The notes under the pieces: model-generated | Databases searched by the model: none | What the model was told of the DNA's origin: nothing | The model's input: the letters and a program-made list of their open reading frames with translations, nothing else | In this document: piece by piece, positions 36,721-50,500 of the stretch | How the letters are laid out: every line of letters begins with the position of its first letter | Numbering within the stretch: the first letter of the stretch is position 1 | DNA from: Spisula solida | Lineage: Eukaryota; Mollusca; Bivalvia; Venerida; Mactridae | Length of the DNA: 64,000 bases | Reading direction: 5' to 3' | Assembly (NCBI GenBank): GCA_947247005.1 | Contig: OX365947.1 | Location: 32,568,760 to 32,632,759, forward strand | Program-made: the position numbers and the translations under genes

Positions 36721-38202
36721 TAACTTTATTCTTTCCTTCGCCGAATGATTGTACATTTTTACAGAATGTGAATTGAAACAAATGTCACATAAAACAGAAC
36801 AAAAGCGTATAGCAAGATCATCAAATATTATACAAGATACGATGTATACAGTACAAGATACTATGTATAATGTATGAGAAATAATGAATGATAGATATAG
36901 ACATGTCAATAGTATTGTCGAATGCCCCTGAAGTTGTCTATGACCATGAACTCGGAAGAAATGACCAGACTAAAAAATACCTCCATATGGTGCATACAGT
37001 AGTGAAAACATCTTTCAATCAGATTACTATATGTTATCTAATTCATTTGTCTATGACTGAAGTTGGAGGAACATGTATGCATGATCTGCGCAATGACACA
37101 CCTCCTCGAGACATTAAAGTAGTGAAAAACATCTTTGTCTTGGGTTAATGTTAGCTAAAAAGCAAGGGGGAATCTGACGGACTAGGGAAACGTTAGAATG
37201 CAAAATACCTTTTCTGAAGCTATGAAATGAACACAATCATATATAATCAGGCATAACCATTCGTCGTGGAAATAAATGTATACATACGTGCGTCTACTTA
37301 ATAACATTACTGTATATAACTACATGTACACGAGTAAACTGTAAGAACGGTGACTGGCCAGGGTTTATGCAATAACTCCGTCCCACACAGTACGCGTTCT
37401 CCTCGTGCGTTAACTTGACGCGTTGAATATATTGATATCGGTTGACTTATATCGAATTTTCAATTTTAGTGATTTACCATGCATATGTCAGTTGAATACA
37501 TTCAGTGATAAAATTTTAATACATGTTTTTCAAATTTCAAGCAAAAATATTTATGGGAGAGTATATCAAAATCATTCGTCCTTGCTCCATACTTGATTAA
37601 ACAATTGCTAAACATTTACACAAATTGTAATGAAAATCCAGGTTTACCAGCAGCATTTGTACATTCATAAATTATATGTCTGTGAACTATAGATAATAGC
37701 ATGTAAAAATGTTGACTAGATTTATAACGTACATTTCAACATAAATATATAAAAAAACATTTATCTCAAATAAAAAGTATGGCAAGCCTCAACTACATCC
37801 TAGAGTAATATAGACAAACATGGCGAAAACGTCAATTCAAAAACTTTAGATCCGAAGCTTAACCCGAAATAATTCAACAATGATAATTGTGACCAAATAT
37901 GGATTATACAACAATATGCTCAAGAAATGAGTGAGGACTTAAACAATAGTATCTGGTTGTGATTTATGCCAACTGGCAATTTCAGATTCAACATCCCCTC
38001 CCTTTGGCGCAACAATGTTGTATCCCAATATACAGTGTATAGTGAGACAACCTGGTTGCGCTAAAGGAACCTATCATATACTAGTACTTCGTTTGTTCCA
38101 TTTAAGCAAGTCCCACTGCAGTGGTATTAATTAGTTAATTTATTGGCTGGGGACATACATAAAATATGAAAAACTAAGCAAAATTAGCAGCATGCGCCCG
38201 AT
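36721..38202. other. Region downstream of the 1190-aa gene
   Basis: AT-rich. A minus-strand AATAAA at 38139-38144, about 60 bp past the stop codon, is a candidate poly(A) signal for the 1190-aa gene. No other feature is supported. Confidence 0.5.
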
Positions 38203-41200
38203 TCAGTCAGTAATGGCTTTACGGTGTGGTATTCCGAAGTAATCCGGTGACAGAGAATCTACAGGTATTTCTGGCAGACTTATATCATCACAGTCACTAT
38301 GAAAATGTTCCATTTGTTGTCGTAAACTTTGCAGACAGATCTGAATATCCTTCATTTCCTTCTTTGCTTTCAAGAAAGCTGTTGACATCACATCGGAAGC
38401 GTTGGCTTCCAAATACTCCAACGCTTCGTCTGAAAGCCATGTTTCACTTTTCTTCTGTTCATCTTTGTAAGCGCTGTTGACCACAGTACAGCTGAGGAAT
38501 ACTTCAGCACCCTCGACAGGTTCAGTGTAAGTCTTAGTGAATAGTATCTCCATTGTTTCTTCAGCTTCGTCGTCAGCGAGCATACTATCCGTGCTGATGT
38601 CATCTCTATGTTCTGATATATCTAAATCAGATTCTGTGCATGTCACAGAATGTCTGCCAGAAGTGTCAAATTGTAACGGGGTTTCTACTGCCACGTTAGC
38701 TAGCTCAGTTAAAGCTGTTAGGTTTGGTTGAGCTTCAGCCGTGGGTGTTCGGTCCTGCAGATCCTCTATTTTGTTTGTAGTTGGCATAGCATTCATTAAA
38801 TCGAGGTCGAAAGTTTTCAAAGGCTCCGAAATCTCATTATCCTCACTTTCGAGGATAACATTGTCATAACTTCCGCCTTCGAAATTAGTTTTATTCGATT
38901 TAATAATATTCGAAATTTTATCGCCACACACTCGACTCCCGTTAGCATGATTACTTTCATGTGAATCTTTAACTTCTGACTCTACATGTGACAATGAATT
39001 TTGAGTTGGGTCGAAATAACTTGGCATATCATCAGATGATTCTGAAGAATCTGAATATTTCGTTTCCTGACGTTGATAGGTTTCGGAATCTCCCGAAGTA
39101 CGCTTTAATGTCCCAGTAGATCCACTTCTTGTCGACAACTTTAAACTATTATTGAAAGAATCATTATCAGTGTCTTTGTATATTTCAGCTTGTGGCTCTA
39201 CACCATCTACTCTACTATCAACAAGCCTATAATTACCATCAATAGTTTCATATATATGATCTGCAAACTTCTTTTCATCAGAAAGCGTATCAGCTTTGTT
39301 GTCATCGTCTTCTGATTCTTCGTCTCTTTGACCTTCAAGAATAAGTAATTGCGAAAGTCGTTTGCAAACATTTTCAGTGAATTCTACAATTTCAGCACTT
39401 TGTCTTTTATCTTCATCATAATCATCATCGTCCTCATATTCCTCCTCGTCTTCTTCTATTTCTGCTAACACATCCATAGCCGTTGGTGACGGTGGTGGCA
39501 CATCTTCTAACTGAACAGGAGATTTTGCAACTTCCTTCGTGTCGTTAGCGCTTAGTCGGTCTATACTCTCGTACGATACTTTATTGTTTGCTTCGTTGTC
39601 ACATTCATCAACACTTTGATAAGTATTGTTCATACCCTGCTTTACAATGTCTTTATCGATGGTTTCGTATGGTGTTTTTCTGTCCGTGTGGTCCGTGTCT
39701 TGATCGCTGGCGTAGTCATTTGTAATAGAATTATTCTGTGACTCGTCATCTATGTCCGGTTTTTCGGAAGGTAAATCGGCCAGTGACTTTATGATAAGGG
39801 TACCACTTTCCGAAATTTCAATAATATCAGACGATAATTGTGGGTAATTTTTCTGCCTACTACTTTCCGCAGCACCACGTGATACGTTCACATTTTCACA
39901 ATTGCCGCCTTCAGTGCATTGTGTCACACTTTTATCTTTATTCTCACAACCTTCTTTTGACGTTGTTATGGGGACTTCCTGGTGCACAATTTTGATTCCT
40001 GTGGATTCCATTTTTGCGACTACACCTATATTCTCATATTGAATTCCAGGTAAGGTCTGGGTTAAATCCTTGTCCTTTATCTGCTCTTCACATTTCTCCG
40101 GTGATTTTGTTTGACTAAACATTGTTTGCGTCAACATCAGTACACTGTCGATTTTTCTATCAATTTCGCTATCACGGATAGCTGGTTCCTTTTTGCTTTT
40201 TGGTTGTTTGCGTTTAACGTCTCCAACTGAGGTGTTAGGAACCTGATTTACAGAATTATCAACAGTATCTGATTGTTTTATTTTACCTTTACGGATTGGT
40301 TTTTGTTTTGCCTCCTTTGAATTATTTCGGCTGATGTCTTTACTACTACTAGATGAAGAACCTGATTTTGAGCTGCTAGTAGACACTTTTTGTTCACTGT
40401 TTGAGCCACTTATACCTGCGTCGGTCGTAAGTTGAACATTTTCGTAATTATGATCATAAGGATCTGGTGTCATTTTTACCAATTTCGTTTTAGGTTTAAC
40501 TTGTTTGAATTCAAATGTAGAGGTCGCAGTCGATGTGCCAGGCTCAATGAGTCGATTACCTTTTTCAATGTAAAATGGAACCTTCATTGAAGTGTCCTGA
40601 GTTTCGTTAGATGTCGAAGCAAAGTCTGCACCATGTGAAGGTTCCTCTGGTATTGTGTTAAACTTTGGTTCACTGATTGATTTGATAACATCTGAAGTAC
40701 CTGCACCAGGAACAAACTTAATGTCGTCCGTCTCAACAATTTCAAAGGGTTCAAGTTCTACCGGCTCATGTAGTTCATGCTCACTGATCACTCTTCCATC
40801 GAAAGGATACACTTCTGCTGAATCAAAGGCAAGATCATCGTGACGACTAGTCCGATTAGATCGACTATTTCGGTCTTTTATTTTTCGTTTGGGAAGCTCA
40901 CAACATTTTGTTTTTCCTTCGTGATCATCGTCACCTCTACCTTGTTTTCCACCAGACTGTTTGTTACCCATGGTTAGGTCATTTGGTATTGCTTTTAGTT
41001 TTGTAATACTTTTATCAATATGTACAATCGGTGCATCGGATTCGCAAGACTCTTCCGAATTTCTTAAAGTTCCATCAGTTGAGTTTGAGCTTTCGGATTG
41101 TACCGTAAGTGTTCCGTCTTGATATCTAGATGTTCTAACTGTATTGCTACTAATACTTTCACAATGCTGTTTTATATGATTTGACTCTTTCCGTTGTGAT

Positions 41201-41841
41201 ACGTTTTCAGGTATTTGTCCGCGAAACTCATCACTTATAGCATTATGTTTATCTAAGTATGACACTTGTGAGCCATTTTCATCATACTCAAATATTTGTA
41301 CTTCGTTTTCGTGGTCTGTCTTCTTGTCGAATAAATGGCTGCACGCAGCTTCAGCACAAATGGTACATCTAAACCATTTCCTATAAAGAGCAACACTTAA
41401 GTCTTCGGCAGTCTGTGGTGACGTCACTTGAGCAACACTAAAGTCTTCGGCAGTCTGTGGTGACGTCACTTGAGCAACACTTAAGTCTTCGGCAATCTGT
41501 GGTGACGTCACTTGAGCAACACTTAAGTCTTCGGCAGTCTGTGGTGACGTCACGTGAACAACCGACACTTCCTCATTTTGAAGATCGGTTTCATCTGATA
41601 CATCATTTGAACTACAAATATCGGACGAACGGTTGTTTGGAACGATACGATCGGTGTTAGGATCTGTGATCGGAGTATCGGGGATATCGTGGACTTCAGT
41701 AGACAAGGCAGGTAAGCAAGACGGAAGCAGAGAAGGCACAACACTTATGGCTACATCTTGACTATCGTCACTCATCAAACTCCATGCTTGGATTAAGATA
41801 AAGACAAGCCTTCAATGATCGAGAAGATGGTGTACTACATC
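38203..41841 (-). CDS. Unrecognised acidic, largely disordered protein (1190 aa), with 5' UTR part
   Basis: The coding part is 38203-41775; a frame opened upstream would use TTG, so the ATG at 41775 is chosen. TTTAATTTCAG just above 41841 suggests a spliced 5' UTR. Features in order: a 14-residue repeat (residues about 72-127, SPQTAEDLSVAQVT), a Cys-rich patch FRCTICAEAACSHLF, an internal MGNKQSGGKQGRG at residue 269, a basic KCCELPKRKIK, serine-rich and lysine-rich stretches, a strongly acidic run at about 771-787 (EEDEEEYEDDDDYDED), and a probably helical C-terminal 100 residues (WLSDEALEYLEANASDVM). No transmembrane segment or known domain is recognised. It may be a scaffold or membrane-anchored signalling protein, but this is not established. 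Confidence 0.8.
41393..41560 (-). repeat. 42-bp coding minisatellite, 4 copies
   Basis: Four 42-bp units encode 14 residues each in the 1190-aa protein. Each contains the palindrome TGACGTCA (41419, 41461, 41503, 41545). Few differences separate the units. Confidence 0.93.
41768..41785 (-). promoter_or_regulatory. Overlapping 5-codon upstream reading frame
   Basis: In the 5' leader of the 1190-aa gene, an ATG at 41785 (A at -3, G at +4) opens MEFDE and stops at TGA inside the main start region, overlapping the main ATG at 41775 in another frame. Such overlapping upstream frames usually lower initiation at the main start. Confidence 0.55.
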
Positions 41842-44800
41842 CTGAAATTAAAGGAAACACAGATTTAAACGAAATTGATAGCGATACTATGTATAGCGGG
41901 AACTGGCACATTCACGAACAATGACCTAGACAAAATAATACAGGGAGGCATGTGCTGGATGCCGAAATCTGATCGGAATATAAATGCATGATATAGGAGC
42001 TCATATATTCTTATAAGAAGTAACCTTTCATAGTAAATGAGCGACTTCGAATGCTATCCTAACTAAATATTGATCGACTTCATTCCGTAGTTTCTGCTAC
42101 TCTTAAAGTCTGAAGGAAACAATATGGAGAATACCGCGGACTCGCTTTCTTTTACAACGCAGGTGCGCTGGATTTGTGTCTATCACATCGCATGCGTTTT
42201 GATTAAGTTTTTGAACAGTGATTTAGTTATGAATCAAAATGCCAAAGGATTAATTCACATCTTTGGTAAAAATCTATGTAATACTGCTATCCAGCAGCGA
42301 TGTATTACAAGTTTGCACATCTGCACATAATCAATGTTGATAGTTATATTCTAAAACCACCGCACACCTGTAATAAAATGATTCAAAGAAGCACTAAAAT
42401 GTTACATAAACCCTTATCTTGAAGAATTAATCGTTTAACATTTAAGCACTCAAAGTTAATACCCAGATATTTTAGGGCAACCTGGATGGCATGACGCATC
42501 AACGAAGCTTTCAATCTAATATACAAATCAGTTTTATGTACTTGATACAGTCGATCTCTGCTTTAATGATTTGTTCATTTTTTATAATGTTACTGATCAA
42601 CTTTCTCTATGTTTGCTCCTGTAAGTTATCATCGGGTTTCGCTCCATGTTATTACCACAGGTAGCTGTTTGATTGTTAAGAAGTCAAAACATAGTAAAAT
42701 TTCGAATCCATGTTCCTTACAGCGTATAAACCAAATCACTGTATGACTTATTGGGATACTATACGATTAAACGTGTATGACTTATTAAGAGCAAAAGCAT
42801 ATGTGCTTTCCTATCACTGAATGACTTATTGGAAGACTATACAATTCAACGAGTATGACTTATTACGATAACCGGAAATTGAATCGTTTATGCACTGTGT
42901 ACCTACTATAGTACGGAGAATTTTACACGATCCTGACCTTTATGCATGAATATATTACAAAGGTGCTTGCATTTTCGCTAGCAAATCGCGCAAAATCAGT
43001 CTTTTAGATTTGTGTTGGTATTACACATCGAGAGTCTTCGTGATACTACCTGCTTATAAAAACAGACAACCGGTGATATAAATATAAACATTATATCAGC
43101 TGTGAAATTATGCTAATTAGAAGTCCGAGAGTCGTCACAAATTCTCTGGACTATAATCGACTAACCATGAACTATAGGATGAAGAATTTGAGATATGTCT
43201 ATAAATTATCTGATGCAATTAGTGTTGATTGGTGAGACTAGATATATACATGTACACTGACGTCAGTTGATGTTCAGCAGATAATCAGCTGGCAGGGGAG
43301 ACAGACATTGACAGACGTTCAGTAAGTGCAGACCACAATATTGGCGATGTTTTCACAGAGAAATTTATAAATCGCATATTTTCCACTCGACAGTTTAGTT
43401 GCATAGTACGGATATTGCTTGTTACTCTTTCGTATGTATTGTACAAAAAGATAATATTAAGTCCGACAGGGAAGGCAGTACTCAACTTAACCAGACGAGG
43501 CACATACAAGGCACAGTGCCCAACTGTCTTGCTGAACAAGTAAATGATTCGCCCAAGTCCAAGATGTCGAAAAGCTGAAGGAACTAGTGCAGCGATCAGA
43601 AAGCCGAATGACCAAACTGAATGACCCCGTTTCAACAGTAAAACGGCTGAAATACTAAGTTTTAGCTGTCAGAAGTCCAAGTACAAGTTTCACATGGAAA
43701 CACACACCACACAATATGCACAAATGAAACACTTATCGAATACGCTATGTTCAAGATATTTCATACAAGGCATAAAGGTTTTGTAATGGAACAACTGTCT
43801 AATCTCATTTGCCATGACGTTATGTGTGTACGGTGTATGAGTATAGATGTAATTATTACAATTTTTAAGCATGTTCGTTCTAGTATTTATCTATGAATTT
43901 TTGTTTTACGCGCGTCTGCTTAAATCATGCATTAAATGAGTTATACGTATGCAAGCGTAACTTAAAGTTGTTTATCTGGCAATATATTTTTCTTAGGCTA
44001 ATATTGTCGGGCAATGATTACACATTTCCGGTGTTTTGAGGCAAAGGTCAGTGAAAAATGACGTAGACCACCTATAAATAGTATATACATATTTAAAAAT
44101 GTATATGTATGTGGGATAGGTCCCTTTTCACGGACCTGTGTTTGTTTCGTTTGTTTGTTTATGTCTTGTTTTATCAACATTCATAATCTGACCAGAGGGA
44201 CAGACAGAGAAAAGACCCCTGAATGGAGAACTAGGGAATAGATACAGGCATGTCCGGCGCTGCGGGAGTGCGCCTAGCTCTTATTTCGAATAGACGTACA
44301 GTCTGGTTCTTTAATGTGCCCGGTGTATAACACCGATACTTTTAACCAGATACTTTCCAATCATTAACTTCTTCACATGTGGAGAACACGACTTTAACAA
44401 ATGTCCTGGACGAAAATACCTCACCGTGGGACTTGGATCTCCTGGGAGCAATCTTCTTCGAGGGGTTATACAAAAATTCGTTGACAAACTTTATAAAATC
44501 TAAATCAAACGCCATATCGATTTAAAAATTACCATAACATACCGTTGAATGATTTCCATAAGTCACTAAGTCCTACTTTTGCAATTTTGGTACTATAACT
44601 CATCACGATAATTCTAAAGTTGTGCACAAATGCAAAAAAGTGGATCTTAAAAACGACATAATATCACGCATCGCGCCGTTATAATACTTATTCTTGAATT
44701 GTCCGTTGCATCGTGTCGCCCTGCGCCAAATTGTACGATCGCAACAGTCGGTGACGGTCACATCGCTACCACGATGTTCCTTGTAAGATTCCGTACACAC

Positions 44801-47287
44801 GAATACTTGTCTGGCTTACAAGAATTTATATATATATATAGTGTTCTTATATATAGCTATGAAGTTCATTACCTATATAGTGTCTGCCTCAGTGAACGTC
44901 GACACCAATCAATCTCATCATGTTTTAATATTGTAAACAAGCAACTGCTGTAGTGCACACAAACATTTTCTCGTGGGTATACTGAAAGATTGGTGATGAA
45001 ATTTTATGCGGCACAGAATTCTACCAAACATTTTTATACGACGTGATAAGTAGTTATTTTTGCAGTAGATTGAGGCGGAAGTCGAATCATACAAGTCAAT
45101 GCTTTGTAGCCTACAGTTGACGTTAACAATACATCACAAAACAGAAGGCGGTGTTATCACCATTTGGCACGAGTAATGATTCGATACGAGCTAAATAGAA
45201 CAGCTTCGGATAATTTTTACATTTCCAGAGCGCTGTTATATTCAAAGTCTGGATCAGATAGAATATAAAACTTTGAGTTTATCTCTCTCAAAGATTAGTT
45301 CATGAAGTAATCTTAAATCTAAATTTATCTAAATTGCAAATCGAATTCGCCCCTGAAAATATTTTTATACGCCAGGTATCGCCGTAGGCAGTAAGTTGTG
45401 TTCTCCAATCGTCGAATGTAGGTAACATTCATGATTTCATTCTCTGAGGTAAATTTCAATAACTTACGTATATTCGCCAAAAGTGTTTTCGCAACAGTAC
45501 TGCATACTATTTCACATAGCTTGTACAAGGATAATGTACGTGGGGTGATCCAAAAGTAATGTCACTGATGCTATTTAATCGTCCACAATGTAAGAAAAAC
45601 CACAAAATTTTAGACAAAGTTACATGAATCTTTTTGAAATATGATAGCAAAATTTTATGAAAATGCTCTGAACAGTTATTGAGATATTAGCATATACATG
45701 ATTCATACTAACGGACATCGCCGCAAGCCAGACGTATATAATCTTTTGTTGGTTCTTTAAATCGCAATATACATGTTTCGGCAATTTCCGTTCCGTTTCG
45801 GAAAAAGAATGGTGTACTTTTGATAACAACAAGCTACGGTGGTATGATTGCTGTTGGTCTTGATGGAGGTAGGGGGCAAAAGCATTAACAGTTTATTTGA
45901 ATCGATCTACAGAAACGAAGTCAAAATGATCAGTTTTTATTCTGTTTCAAATATTTTTATTCTCAAAATCCAACACGGCGACCAGCTGAATACATATTCT
46001 TAAGCAGAAACTCCAGAAATATGAAGTAAGGGAATCTCTCGACCAGAAAGTGAGTTACTAAATTCAGATTTAAATGAGGTCGTGTGCAAAATTCTTATCA
46101 TGACCCTTAAAGGCACCATACAGTAATGAGTTATGAATTCAATTCGATTTAGAAATATCCTCAAGTTATATCTATCTCTGTCAAATACCGATAAACAATG
46201 TTCTGTATATATTTTTATCAACACACCATGCGTATAGTAAGCCTACTTCGTTTATAATTTAATCAATTTCGCATCACGTTTGTCATAAAAAAGTCATATT
46301 CAAGATAAAACATCACATTTTCATCGCTAAGCAAAAAACTTAGTATGAGCAAATCAGGAAGGAAACATATAAATTGGGACATCAATGATCGACATTACAT
46401 ACATCAATCAACGATTGAACCTAGAAAGTTTACTCACACCTACAAATAAATCCATATTATTCTTATATGACCTTGAGTACTTCGATACCAAACATGGATT
46501 CCAGGAAAACGGATACGAGTAATATAATAAGAATCTGCTAGACAACACAACCGTGTACTTGAAACACGTGCTCACATTATGACGTCAACATCTGGCATAA
46601 AAATTCACTCAAACAGTTAACATACTCCACAAATCTATTATCAATTAATTCAAAATCTGTTACCTAGTAAATAATTACATAAACACACATCAGCGAGGTC
46701 AGATACTATAACACAGTAATTAATTGATCCAACACAATCATTATAAAAGACACAAATGTTCACAGGAACAGTCGTTGAACATTACGTCTGGCATGTTGTC
46801 AAACAAGTTAATCTGTTAATACTTTCTGCGAACGTACGAGACATCGAGGCATGTTCACCGAAACAAGCAATGAACAAAATGATTATCATAATGCCTTCGT
46901 TAAGTTGTGTATGTTTGGGTAATCCGTAAACGATATTATATATGTTTTGTTCAAATATGTCCAAATAATTAGACGTAAACAGCGATTTGAATTTTTTTTT
47001 CAAGATAATAAAAAATGATAAAAAACCCCATCAAAATGAACGTAAAAGTAAAAATTTGAACATACGAAGTCTTTCTAGAAGGGCAACTATAAGGGTTCTT
47101 CGCCCGTCCCTACGACCGTGTGTGTACAATATACATGTACATTAATAACTTATCTAAGCGATTTGGTTATACGCTCACATCTTGATACAAGAGTGGGAAG
47201 TCAGTTTTTATGTCACTGCGCCCTTTCCTTCGTTTTCTTGTTCATTTTGGTGCTTGTCCATTAGAGTCTTGTGATTTTGATGCGTGT
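41842..47287. other. Gene-free stretch beyond the 1190-aa gene
   Basis: It should contain that gene's promoter and first non-coding exon(s). One dispersed repeat (42737-42873) and an AT dinucleotide run near 44828-44840 are recognisable. Open frames here look random and none was supported. Confidence 0.45.
42737..42873 (+). repeat. TGTATGACTTATT dispersed repeat, copy 1
   Basis: Four TATGACTTATT-like words, separated by ACTATACGATTAAACG and related spacers, occur in 137 bp. The same words appear in reverse complement at 58833-58962. Confidence 0.7.
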
Positions 47288-47510
47288 TGTGCTTTCATTG
47301 CTACTTCCCCATCTTTGATGAGGGAGTACATGACTTTGCACAAGTCCGTCCGTCTTTCCGTCCGTTCAATTATTCAAGAACGCTTGACCCTGGGATTCTC
47401 AAACTTTACATGGATTACCTCTGATTTTGAGGTCATTAGATCAAATATCAAGGTCACTGTGACCTCTACCATTTTTGGTCATTGGGCTAACATGGGGCAT
47501 ATCGATGGTT
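47288..47510 (+). mobile_element. Dispersed GTCCG-type repeat, second family, copy 2
   Basis: CCATCTTTGATGAGGGAGTA, GTCCGTCCGTCTTTCCGTCC, TCAAGAACGCTTGACC, AAGGTCACTGTGACC and GGGCTAACATGGGGCAT align with 10076-10345. Non-coding. Confidence 0.65.
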
Positions 47511-50500
47511 TCAGCGACTGTCCCAAACTTTTCTCGATGAGTGAGCAAAATGTCCAATGTCTTACGAGAGTTAACTCAAACATACAATAATGGATATCAA
47601 TTCTCTGATTTCAATTATGTGCTTTATTTCACCCGTTGGTTAGGCGTACCTGTATTCTTACGCGCGTACGTTATGGATACGACCCGGTGTCCGTTTTTGA
47701 CACATTAGGTCTCAACTATAAATTTGCCAAAATGGCACGCTTGAACTAAACCAGGTTGGAACGGAATGTATTTTGTCTTGATAGACTTTTTGTACATAGT
47801 ATGCATTCTTTTCCGGCATGTTATTTTCCGGAGTATAAACATGCGGTCAGGTATAAATCACAACAACCGTCAACTTTGTTATTAAACAGACTGAATGGAT
47901 CTAGAAGAACAAGGCATGTTTAGTGCCCCAGCAATGTATCTAGTACATATAATATTTAACTCATATTGTTTTTGGCACCGAAAGTGGACAAGTATTTCGT
48001 ATAATGCATTTGGAAGGGGTTAACCATCGTTATAGGCAGTATTGGTATTCTAGTAGATTGTTTAATTATCTTTTCCCCAATTGCAGTAGAACGTGTGGAC
48101 TAAATTGGACGGAATGGCACTTTCAGTCTTCCCTGCTATACACTTTAAGGAAATAAGGCGTCTATAGCGTTGTGCTTTTACTTTTGTGCGTGTTCCTTTT
48201 TTTTGACTTTCGTACTCTGCTGTTTCTCTTGTATTTTGCCTTTCTTGTGCGATGTGTTATTATTATACATGATGATGTCATGAGTATGAATTATGACGCC
48301 ATGAAATCTAGCCATTGATAATTATTGCGGCAGATGAAATTAATAGCCACGAACATTTGGTTGATTTCTAGAATTGGGGCTGTTTCAGAAGTCAATTTGG
48401 AATTACATTTAACATCAAATGCGTGTTTTGTATGCTTATGCCGTTATCCACAGTAGAACATGTTGCAACTTATGTTATAACATAATCTTGTTATAAACAC
48501 ATGAATGGCTTGGCTTATCAGTCTGAGAATACAATTACATCATGTGTTGTTTGTTTACATCAATCACACACAGACATGCATGCTTCTTTAAACATTTTTT
48601 ACTCTGGAATTATCAACCAGTCTTGCCAACACAGAAGTCAATACGGTACACGATACATTGTTAGTTCGCAAAGTTTGTTGAACTATTGAGCGTAAATGAA
48701 ACATTTCACCGACTATTTACGGTGTGTTATTTTTGGAAAAGACTAGTATCGTTCTGTTGTTGTTTACGATGGAATGTTCTTATTTTTACAAACGCTATTT
48801 CAGAGATCATGTAATAATGCTCTTTTTTAAGTGTGGCTTTCTCGTTTGGAATCTTTCACGGGCTTTTGTGACTTCATGTAAGAGTCAACCACTGTATGTA
48901 GTAGCAGAGCAATGTGTCCTTTAGTAAATATGTTTGCAAAACCATACCACGTTCACGCGTATATGGATCCGTTGGAATACAACGCACCTTAATTGGAATA
49001 CATGCCTCTCAGCATTGAGCCTGAAAGGAGAAGGAAGCCCCATATGGTGTGAAATACCCTAACTAGCGTTTCATAAATACTGTAGCGCACAGACAATCCA
49101 AAGCCACACAGAAACGACGGCAGCGCCTAGCCATCCACGCAAGAGTACCACGTTGAAGTTGAAGTTGAAGAGTCAGACAAAGAACGAACCATCCACATCC
49201 CCAAAATTGGATATTTCAAGCAAGCCTATATACTCACTCCACAATGAATGACACACTGTGGACTTCGAATTCTGTGCATTATTAGCCATAAAGGGAGGTA
49301 ATTATTAACGATAATTACACTGAAGTGAAGTACGGGGAGACTTTTTACAGCCGCCACACGGCACTTAACACCAGCTGTAGTGATAAGTAAATACCTATGT
49401 TCAGCGCTAGGGTAACGTTAATTTTCTATCCCATACAATGACATCCAAGTGCTAAACCTGGATGATGTACCCCGAGAGGTTCACGTAATCGCATAGAAAG
49501 TAAAGAACATTACACATGTAGGGTCTACTTCTTGGTAGTATTACTACCGCGTTAAATGTAAAAGCACAACTCAAGATAACAAATTCGTTTTATGTGAGAC
49601 ATTTAACAGATGCAATAACTTGAAGGGAAAACATTGCAAACACTTATCATATCCAGTAACTGTATGATAAGATAAGGGGCAACATGTTGTACAGTTTGTA
49701 CAGGTAGATGCTGGATATAGAACATGTCATGCATGAACTCAAACAGCTTACCATTTATATCTCTGACATAGTAGGTGAAACCGTCTCCGTTGTTTTTCAG
49801 TTGTTACAATTCAATTTTAAAAAATGATTTTACCGGAGTGGTTGTTCGCATTTAATTTCTTGTCAAATAATTCAATGGTCACATTCACCATGTTATCAGA
49901 ACGCCTGTGACAACAACATTCGAAATATTAATAACATAATAATATTATACTTTAAACATGTTGACTATTTTAGTTATACATTGTGTGAAGGTGGCTGTAT
50001 GTGTGTCATGAATTGTAGTCTCAAAGATAGGAAGATCTTTGAGCAAAATACAATCCATAAACATTTTGCAAAGACATACTCAGTAAAAACATTAAGTTGA
50101 TAATCCGGACTAGTATGTTCCTAAATATTTGGAAATCTACGAGCCGTATGTAATAGATTTCCACCAGTTACTGCTACAACTTTTGTTTTAAATGTGAACC
50201 ATTACTTCAATGCATATTGTATTCATGACACAAATTCCTATTCAACTTTTATGAAAAGATATACTGTATGTAGATCTACTAGAATTCTAGATCACATACT
50301 GATAACTTTATCATATCTTGTTGCTATAAATAGATTCGCAAGTCAGTGTTAGTCCGACCTTCTGTTGAGGAAATCTGTTCACTGAACCACGTTTTATTTT
50401 GATGTTTTCTACAGATTCCAAACACAACACCTTCACCTGTGAGATGAGTAACAAATAAAGACAGGGAAATATTTTATCATTTAATTTAGATTCACATTCT

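Noticed and set aside
42124..42162. Possible first coding exon, ATG..CAACGCAG/GTGCGC, divergent from the 1190-aa gene
   Set aside because: Only 13 codons, with no partner exon found; kept as a reminder for RNA-seq.
43285..43635. 116-codon minus-strand open frame
   Set aside because: No recognisable family, no splice context, and composition like other random frames nearby.
45545..45832. GTGGGGTGATCCAAAAGTAATG as a mariner-like terminus with a 70-codon frame
   Set aside because: No matching inverted end or transposase motif could be found.
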